A stretch of 11,987 nt of DNA from an uncultured Bacilli bacterium. GTDB taxonomy: Bacteria > Bacillota_I > Bacilli_A > RF39 > UBA660. The stretch covers positions 1 through 11,987 of the forward strand of contig CAJTUR010000036.1 of assembly GCA_910579535.1 (NCBI GenBank), given 5' to 3'. The position numbers were made by a program, and so were the translations under genes. The notes beneath the pieces were generated by a model, which saw nothing but the letters and a program-made list of their open reading frames with translations, did no database searches and was not told where the DNA came from. This document shows positions 7,947 through 11,987 of the stretch, one piece after another (within the stretch, counting starts at the first letter, position 1; each line of letters begins with the position of its first letter).

Positions 7947-7990
7947 AAAAAAAAGACAGCATTAGGCATCTTATCCCATACTGTCTTTTT
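7947..7990 (-). terminator. Intra-operon terminator/attenuator hairpin
   Basis: On the minus strand AAAAAGACAG (7990-7981) pairs perfectly with CTGTCTTTTT (7959-7950). This makes a 10-bp stem, with a possible inner 4-bp stem (TGGG with CCTA) in the 21-nt loop, followed by three more Ts. It has the form of a rho-independent terminator. It lies 34 bases past the sugar-transferase stop, and its U-tract runs straight into the GAAAGGAG ribosome binding site of the GT4 gene. Downstream genes must therefore be read through it, unless a promoter exists inside the sugar-transferase gene. Confidence 0.7.
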
Positions 7991-8023
7991 CTTTTGCTCT
8001 CAATACCCTTTTTAATTCACTTT

Positions 8024-8698
8024 TTACATAGCTCCATCTTTTTTTACCACTTGAACAATGGTATTTTTTATAATTTTGACATCAGTCTTTGCACTTTGTA
8101 AAGAGCTATACCTTGACTCAATTTGTACTCTTTCATTAAAAGTAACGTTACTTCTACCACTCGTTTGCCACAATCCCGTAATACCAGGTTTAGTTTTAAC
8201 AATTTGATTAAAATAAACCCCTATATCTTCTTTCTCACGGGGTAAATAAGGTCGATTTCCTACTAAACTCATTTGTCCTAAAAAGACATTAATAAATTGA
8301 GGTATTTCATCTAAAGAAGTCTTACGTAAAAACTTTCCAGCTTTAGTCACTCTCGGATCGTTCTTTACCTTTTTATTAACGGTATATTCCTCTCTAAAAG
8401 TCGCGTCATTTTTCATCAAATTTTCAAGCATTTCATCCGCATTAGGAACCATTGTTCTAAATTTATACATCCAAAACAATTTTCCATCTTTTCCTATTCT
8501 TTGTTGTTTAAAAAATATACTATTATAATCTCTATTGTAAATAGAGATTGCTTTTATGATAAAAGCAAGTGGCAAAACCATTACTATTCCAAAAAGTCCT
8601 ATCATCACATCAAATATTCTCTTTACTTTTAAGTAAATCGAATGACTTAAATGCAAAGTTTCAACATTTTCTCTAACCAAGACTTTATCAGAATTCAT
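8024..8698 (-). CDS. Undecaprenyl-phosphate sugar-1-phosphate transferase (initiating PGT)
   Basis: This enzyme starts repeat-unit synthesis by moving a sugar-1-phosphate from a nucleotide sugar to undecaprenyl phosphate at the inner membrane face. It is the small monotopic type: 224 residues, one re-entrant hydrophobic helix (about 31-53) after KRIFDV (26-31), and no four-helix N-terminal domain. Conserved motifs are KFRTM (79-83), DPRVTKAGKFLRKTSLDEIPQ (114-134) with the Asp130-Glu131 catalytic dyad, MSLVGNRP (143-150) and KPGITGLWQTSGRS (170-183). A TTG at 8716 is in frame, but AAAGGGG sits within that extension and is properly placed for ATG 8698, so I use the ATG. It is the first gene of the polysaccharide operon and has a candidate promoter. 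The sugar is not determinable. Confidence 0.94.
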   Translation of the reverse strand: MNSDKVLVRENVETLHLSHSIYLKVKRIFDVMIGLFGIVMVLPLAFIIKAISIYNRDYNSIFFKQQRIGKDGKLFWMYKFRTMVPNADEMLENLMKNDATFREEYTVNKKVKNDPRVTKAGKFLRKTSLDEIPQFINVFLGQMSLVGNRPYLPREKEDIGVYFNQIVKTKPGITGLWQTSGRSNVTFNERVQIESRYSSLQSAKTDVKIIKNTIVQVVKKDGAM

Positions 8699-8718
8699 AT
8701 TCAAAACCCCTTTCAAAA

Positions 8719-8756
8719 TACAACCACAAATAAATTATTAGCCCTACAATACCACA
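8719..8756 (-). repeat. Imperfect direct repeat at the polysaccharide promoter
   Basis: On the minus strand TGTGGTATTGTA (8756-8745) and TGTGGTTGTA (8728-8719) are the same 10 bases apart from a 2-base insertion, with starts 28 bases apart. The first copy covers the extended -10 element and the second lies between the predicted transcription start and the ribosome binding site. This could be an operator pair, but in AT-rich DNA a short repeat may be chance. Confidence 0.3.
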
Positions 8757-8774
8757 TTTTTAACCATTTGTCTA
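8746..8774 (-). promoter_or_regulatory. Candidate promoter of the polysaccharide operon
   Basis: On the minus strand TAGACA (8774-8769) matches TTGACA at five of six bases. It is followed after 17 bases by TATTGT (8751-8746), four of six with TATAAT, preceded by TG-n to form an extended -10. The predicted start is near 8739, giving a leader of about 41 bases before the sugar-transferase ATG. The -35 begins only 4 bases beyond the stop codon of the preceding gene, and no terminator is seen between, so readthrough from the upstream operon is also possible. Confidence 0.5.
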
Positions 8775-8778
8775 GTAT

Positions 8779-9219
8779 TTATCTATGTTTAACTTCTTCC
8801 TCTTCTTTTAACTTTACTTTTTCTTCTAAAAAAATCAATTTATTTTTTAATTCTTTTTCAAAAAGTTTTAAACGTTTCATATACTTATCATAATCGGATT
8901 TTTTAATAAACGCTTTAAATTCGTTAATAATCATGCTTTTCATTTTCGTAAGCTCATTTAAGGCAATGCAAATTCCACCTTGATTCCCTTCTTCATCATT
9001 CACTTTATCAAAAACAAGTTTAGTCAGCTTTCGAAAAGAAATTTCTATCTTTTTTTCTAAAAGGCGTTCAATCATTTCAAGATTATAAACGGTCAGCGAA
9101 TCTATTTTTATTAAACACTCCTTACGTATATTTGGCTTAAATTCATACCCTTCTGTTTTTATTTTAAACTTACTAATTTTCTTATTTTTATTTTTCTTTT
9201 TAACAACATAACTTTTCAA
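8779..9219 (-). CDS. Hypothetical basic/coiled-coil protein downstream of trmD
   Basis: I do not recognise this protein. From the TTG at 9219 it has 146 residues: a lysine-rich N-terminus (KKKNKNKKISKFK, 7-19), a middle helical region around NLEMIERLLEKKIEISFRKL, and a C-terminal half that looks like a long amphipathic or coiled-coil helix pair ending in KLKEEEEVKHR. It has no signal peptide and no membrane segment, so it is probably cytoplasmic and perhaps binds nucleic acid or RNP through its basic end. That role is inference. A GTG at 9228, 2 bases after the trmD stop, is also open. GGGTGA with 5 bases to TTG fits better than anything before the GTG. It is the last gene of the rimM-trmD operon. 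Confidence 0.75.
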   Translation of the reverse strand: MKSYVVKKKNKNKKISKFKIKTEGYEFKPNIRKECLIKIDSLTVYNLEMIERLLEKKIEISFRKLTKLVFDKVNDEEGNQGGICIALNELTKMKSMIINEFKAFIKKSDYDKYMKRLKLFEKELKNKLIFLEEKVKLKEEEEVKHR

Positions 9220-9230
9220 AACACTCACCC

Positions 9231-9893
9231 TTACTTTAAAAGATCGTTTCTTTTTTCTTTTGTTTTTTTAACTTGCTCTTGATAACGCCATTCCTTTATT
9301 TTTGCATGATCACCGCTCAATAAGACTTCTGGTACCTTTAATCCTCGAAAATCACTAGGTTTCGTATAAGTAGGATAGTCAAGCAAATTTTCTTGAAAAG
9401 ACTCTTGTTCCCACGATTCTTTTTTTATCACTCCAGGAAGTAAACGTGTAATGGCATCCGTTACCACCATCGCTGGAAGTTCTCCACCAGTTAAAACATA
9501 ATCTCCAATTGATACTTCTTCATCCACAAACTCTCGAATACGTTCATCAAACCCTTCATAATGCCCACAGACTAAAATAAGATGTTTTTCCAAAGAAAGG
9601 GTCTTTGCATGTGTTTCTTTAAAACTTTTTCCTTGTGGACACATTAAAATAACCTTACTTTGAGGGGTTCGAAGACTTTCAATGGCTGAAACCAAAGGCT
9701 CACATCGAAGAACCATTCCTCCACCGCCTCCATAAGGCGTATCATCAACTTGATGATTAGAAAGTTTTGAAAAATCTCTAAAATTAATTACTTGAATCTC
9801 CACCAATTTTTTATCCCGTGCCCTTTTAATAATCGATTCATTTAAAAAGCCATCAAACATAGAAGGAAATAAGGTTAAAATATCAATTTTCAT
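9231..9893 (-). CDS. trmD: tRNA (guanine-37-N1) methyltransferase TrmD
   Basis: TrmD methylates N1 of G37 next to the anticodon of tRNAs reading CNN codons, using S-adenosylmethionine, and prevents +1 frameshifting. The 220-residue protein shows the SPOUT trefoil-knot signatures: MKIDILTLFPSMF (1-13), DDTPYGGGGGMV (50-61), LVCGHYEGFDERI (107-119), SIGDYVLTGGELPA (128-141) and LLDYPTYTKP (170-179), where D172 corresponds to the catalytic Asp. The C-terminal domain is somewhat shorter than the roughly 240 residues of many homologues. ATG 9893 overlaps the rimM stop (ATGA), with GGAAGTGA upstream inside rimM, which supports coupling with rimM as in other bacteria. The assignment is secure. Confidence 0.98.
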   Translation of the reverse strand: MKIDILTLFPSMFDGFLNESIIKRARDKKLVEIQVINFRDFSKLSNHQVDDTPYGGGGGMVLRCEPLVSAIESLRTPQSKVILMCPQGKSFKETHAKTLSLEKHLILVCGHYEGFDERIREFVDEEVSIGDYVLTGGELPAMVVTDAITRLLPGVIKKESWEQESFQENLLDYPTYTKPSDFRGLKVPEVLLSGDHAKIKEWRYQEQVKKTKEKRNDLLK

Positions 9894-10384
9894 AAAATAA
9901 GTTCACTTCCTTTTGAAGTTATAATTTTGTGATTTTCTAAATCAATTTTTTTTATATACTCTGACTTTAAAGGAATATAATAATACTTTTCATATTTTAT
10001 CTGAAGCAAAACATTGCCTTTAGAATCCCAAACTTCTGACACATTTCCAATTTCTTTATCTTCATCGTAGACAGTAAAACCAATTAAATCTTCATACAGG
10101 TAATCGTCTTTTAAAAGTTTTAAATCCTCTCGTTTTACATACACTTTTTTTCCTTTGTATTCTAATACATCATTAATAGAATGAACGCCATCAAAAATGA
10201 CCATATCAAACATTTTATGATGACGATAACCAACAACTTTAAATTCTTTTTTCAGTTCTCCAACATAAAAGGTCATTTCTTTTTTAAACACCAATTCTTT
10301 TTTTTCAAAATCAGATAATACTCTTACTTCCCCTTTAATGCCATGAGTATTGACTATTTTACCAATACAAACAAATTCGCTCAT
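9890..10384 (-). CDS. rimM: Ribosome maturation factor RimM
   Basis: RimM binds ribosomal protein S19 and helps the 30S head mature with 16S rRNA. The 164-residue protein has the N-terminal RimM beta-barrel (about 4-87), with the typical IGKIVNTHGIKGEVRV (7-22) and YVKRED (82-87). A linker leads to the C-terminal PRC-barrel (about 92-162), with YEDLIGFTVYDE (97-108), IGNVSEVWDSKGNVLLQI (112-129) and YYIPLKSEYIKKID (135-148). The length is normal. ATG 10384 is preceded only by a weak GAAAGA site. A small ORF with a strong site overlaps its start, so initiation may be coupled to it or to the upstream methyltransferase. It pairs with trmD, as in most Bacillota. Confidence 0.96.
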   Translation of the reverse strand: MSEFVCIGKIVNTHGIKGEVRVLSDFEKKELVFKKEMTFYVGELKKEFKVVGYRHHKMFDMVIFDGVHSINDVLEYKGKKVYVKREDLKLLKDDYLYEDLIGFTVYDEDKEIGNVSEVWDSKGNVLLQIKYEKYYYIPLKSEYIKKIDLENHKIITSKGSELIL

Positions 10385-10439
10385 TATCTTTCATAACCGT
10401 TTCTATTATTTCATAACTTAAATACTCTATTTTTCTCAT
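10359..10439 (-). CDS. Possible 26-codon small ORF between the methyltransferase and rimM
   Basis: The ATG at 10439-10437 overlaps the stop of the SpoU-family gene (ATGA). It is preceded by GGAGG, 6 bases away, which is the best ribosome binding site near rimM. The 26-residue product begins MRKIEYLSYEIIETVMKDN and ends CLYW, with the stop 23-25 bases inside rimM in another frame. It would fill the otherwise 51-base gap between two genes. The GGAGG also encodes the Gly-rich end of the methyltransferase, so the site may be fortuitous. It could be a real small protein, a coupling ORF that delivers ribosomes to rimM, or chance. It resembles no family I know, including KhpA, which often precedes rimM. 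Confidence 0.4.
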   Translation of the reverse strand: MRKIEYLSYEIIETVMKDNERICLYW

Positions 10440-11176
10440 CCGTTCCCTCCACTCATAAAAAATTCGTACAAAACAATACTGGTTGCCACACCAACATTTA
10501 AGCTTTCTACCCCTTCACTCATTGGAATATAAAGAAGATAATCAGCTAAATCTTGTAACGCTTCATTGACACCTTGACCTTCATTCCCCATTATTATAGC
10601 ATACTTATGCTTTAGAGTCATTTCTTTTATAGTTCTCCCCTTATGAACATTTGTAGCATAAAGAGTATACCCTTTTTCTTTTAAGTCTTGAATGACAACT
10701 TTTAAATCTTTTTTCATTAAATTTAAATGAAAAAGACTTCCTTCACTTGCTCTAAGAACCTTTTCATTATAAAAATCAACTGTATCCATACTACTAATTA
10801 GTGTGTCAATACCAAAAGCCACACAACTACGTAAAATAGTGCCTAGATTACCTGGATCCTGAATACAATCCAAAAGACAAACATTTCCTAAAATTGCTCT
10901 TGATTTTAACTGAAAACAAACCGCTAAAACGGTTGTCCCACTTTCTTGACTCGAAATTTTTTTTAAAATAGCTTCACTCACTTCATAAAAAGGTAAACCT
11001 TCTACTTTAAATTGGCTATCACTTGCTAGAATTTCTTTAACACATTCTTTTTCTAAAGCTTCTTTTAATAAATGATCCCCTTCGATTAAAAATAAACCTT
11101 CTTGATCTCGATACTTTTTTAACTTTAACTTCGCCCATTCCTTAACTTTTTTATTCCCTAAAGATTCAATTTTCAT
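10436..11176 (-). CDS. TrmH/SpoU-family RNA 2'-O-methyltransferase
   Basis: This SPOUT-class enzyme transfers methyl from S-adenosylmethionine to a ribose 2'-OH in rRNA or tRNA. The 246-residue protein has an N-terminal substrate-binding domain (about 1-85, with FLIEGDHLLKEAL at 29-41), as in RlmB/YsgA-like proteins. The C-terminal knot domain carries the three SpoU motifs: motif 1 at 103-118 (DCIQDPGNLGTILRSC, with the conserved Arg116), motif 2 at 192-202 (YAIIMGNEGQG), and motif 3 at 217-237 (IPMSEGVESLNVGVATSIVLY). Start ATG 11176 overlaps the stop of the upstream gene (ATGA). The exact RNA target cannot be read from sequence; in Bacillota such YsgA-like genes are often annotated as 23S rRNA methyltransferases. 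Confidence 0.94.
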   Translation of the reverse strand: MKIESLGNKKVKEWAKLKLKKYRDQEGLFLIEGDHLLKEALEKECVKEILASDSQFKVEGLPFYEVSEAILKKISSQESGTTVLAVCFQLKSRAILGNVCLLDCIQDPGNLGTILRSCVAFGIDTLISSMDTVDFYNEKVLRASEGSLFHLNLMKKDLKVVIQDLKEKGYTLYATNVHKGRTIKEMTLKHKYAIIMGNEGQGVNEALQDLADYLLYIPMSEGVESLNVGVATSIVLYEFFMSGGNG

Positions 11177-11808
11177 TCTTCTCTTAACCTCTTTCTAGCC
11201 ATTTTATAGTCTGGATAATACCGTTCTACATGCTTCCAAAAGCGAGCGCTATGATTAGCTTCATAAAAGTGACACAATTCATGAATAATAACATAATCCA
11301 ACAAATCGATTTCCTTTTTTAAAAGTTCAGTATTTAAAGTAATCGTACTACTTCCTCGATTATTTACTCCCCATCTTGTCTTCATAGAACGAAATTTTAG
11401 CTGAAATTCAGGAATATTTTTAAAAAAAGGCAACAAACGATTCATTTCTTCAGTAAAAACTCTTTTGACTTCTTGTAAAAAAAATTGGTTAAGCATCTTT
11501 TCATTTTTAGTAAGAATAATCTCGCCTTCAAAACGACAACTCTTAATAGTATCGTCATAAAGAATCGTATATTCTTTTCCAAGATAATTAAAAAATAAAT
11601 TATTTTCTTGACGTTTAGAAAAACTTAAATACATTTTTTCAATCTTTTTTCTATTCTTTTCAATAAGCTTCAAAATTTCTATTTCTTTAACATAAGTTGG
11701 ACAAGTTATGTATAGCTTTCCATCTTCATTAAATCTTAAATAAATGTTTTTATTCTTTTTTCGAATAATAACCACATCGATTAAAATTCCTTCCACGTCA
11801 ATTTGCAT
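11173..11808 (-). CDS. YgjP-like zinc metallopeptidase (M48-related, DUF45)
   Basis: This protein of the YgjP/YgjP-like metallopeptidase family has 211 residues from ATG 11808. The C-terminal half holds the zinc site, IIHELCHFYEANHSARFW (174-191). H176 and H180 are the metal ligands, E177 is the catalytic base, and H186 in NHSARFW is the likely third ligand. Upstream, the conserved SMKTRWGVNNRGSSTITLN (141-159) is characteristic of the family. The N-terminal half is beta-rich with charged linkers. It has no signal peptide or membrane segment, so it should be cytosolic. A TTG at 11838 is open in frame, but AAAGGAG lies 6 bases before the ATG at 11808, which decides the start. Its substrate is not established. 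It is the first gene of the operon. Confidence 0.92.
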   Translation of the reverse strand: MQIDVEGILIDVVIIRKKNKNIYLRFNEDGKLYITCPTYVKEIEILKLIEKNRKKIEKMYLSFSKRQENNLFFNYLGKEYTILYDDTIKSCRFEGEIILTKNEKMLNQFFLQEVKRVFTEEMNRLLPFFKNIPEFQLKFRSMKTRWGVNNRGSSTITLNTELLKKEIDLLDYVIIHELCHFYEANHSARFWKHVERYYPDYKMARKRLREE

Positions 11809-11855
11809 AAGAATCTCCTTTAGACCTAAAACATTCAACCTCTTAAGTTAGTATC

Positions 11856-11861
11856 ATTATA
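11856..11861 (-). promoter_or_regulatory. Candidate -10 box for the metallopeptidase-trmD operon
   Basis: A perfect TATAAT lies on the minus strand about 48 bases before the metallopeptidase ATG, in the only sizeable gap upstream of this operon. A -35 is not obvious: the position at 17-base spacing is a T-run. Transcription would start near 11849, giving a leader of about 41 bases. Confidence 0.5.
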
Positions 11862-11987
11862 CACTAAAATAATAAAGAAAAAAATGTTATTTTAACTTTA
11901 AATCACGAATTAAGTCTTTTTTAATAGCATCTCCCTACTTTGACAGTTTTATAAAACAAGCACTTTCTAAGCTAGACAAAATCTAGT
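11862..11987. other. Upstream intergenic stretch, no supported gene
   Basis: I see no complete gene here. All three minus frames and the plus frames contain stops at short intervals. One minus frame reads a short peptide-like tail (about 11933-11892, ending RDLKLK then TAA) after an earlier TAG. It could be the end of an upstream gene only if a sequence error were present. A 5-bp inverted repeat (11972-11976 with 11982-11986) has no T-run after it. A T-run at about 11878-11884 follows a very short 4-bp stem and is too weak to call a terminator. Confidence 0.4.

Noticed and set aside
8651..8893. Plus-strand open frame of 80 codons
   Set aside because: It spans the polysaccharide promoter and parts of two minus-strand genes and has a low-complexity Ser/Asn/Phe composition typical of an antisense shadow.
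11892..11933. Possible C-terminal end of an upstream gene (peptide ending RDLKLK)
   Set aside because: The frame has a TAG just upstream and too few codons to judge, so it is not supported as coding.
11972..11986. Inverted repeat CTAGA-CAAAA-TCTAG at the right edge
   Set aside because: It has only 5 bp and no T-run. It may be chance or a cut-off element at the window edge.
1..11987. CRISPR, toxin-antitoxin, phage or transposon signals
   Set aside because: No spaced repeats, transposase or integrase motifs, attachment sites or defence-system domains were seen on either strand.

Overview
The window is a very AT-rich stretch of a bacterial genome in which every supported gene lies on the minus strand, so transcription runs from high to low coordinates. 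Several features point to a low-GC Gram-positive lineage (Bacillota, perhaps an Erysipelotrichales-like or other deep Bacilli group): the base composition, strong GGAGG-type ribosome binding sites, TTG starts, TGA used as a stop (often in ATGA overlaps), a LytR-CpsA-Psr (LCP) wall-polymer ligase and a VanZ-family protein. The exact taxon cannot be fixed from this sequence alone.

Region A (about 11860 to 8779) is a housekeeping RNA-modification and ribosome-assembly operon. It has a TATAAT-type promoter, then a YgjP-like zinc metallopeptidase, a SpoU/TrmH-family 2'-O-methyltransferase, a possible 26-codon small ORF, rimM, trmD, and an unrecognised 146-residue protein where rplS often sits in other Bacillota. 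The junctions are mostly ATGA overlaps or a few bases, which suggests translational coupling.

Region B (about 8775 to 2347) is a compact Wzx/Wzy-type surface polysaccharide (capsule or exopolysaccharide) operon with its own candidate promoter. It encodes a monotopic phosphoglycosyltransferase that starts the repeat unit on undecaprenyl phosphate, one GT4 and two GT2 glycosyltransferases, a Wzy-like polymerase and a Wzx-like flippase. A strong terminator-like hairpin sits between the first gene and the rest, directly upstream of the next ribosome binding site, so it could act as an attenuator or need antitermination. No Wzz/Wzd-Wze/CpsB chain-length or tyrosine-kinase genes and no nucleotide-sugar synthesis genes are present here.

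Region C (about 2338 to 1) has an extended -10 promoter, an LCP-family protein that probably transfers the finished polymer to the cell wall, an overlapping VanZ-family membrane protein, a 98-residue protein of unknown function, and an intrinsic terminator at the window's left edge.

Together B and C read as initiate, extend, flip, polymerise and attach. I see no CRISPR array, mobile element, tRNA or rRNA, and no evidence for a wholly new system. The most notable points are the intra-operon terminator, the possible small ORF ahead of rimM, the direct repeat at the polysaccharide promoter and the two unrecognised proteins.
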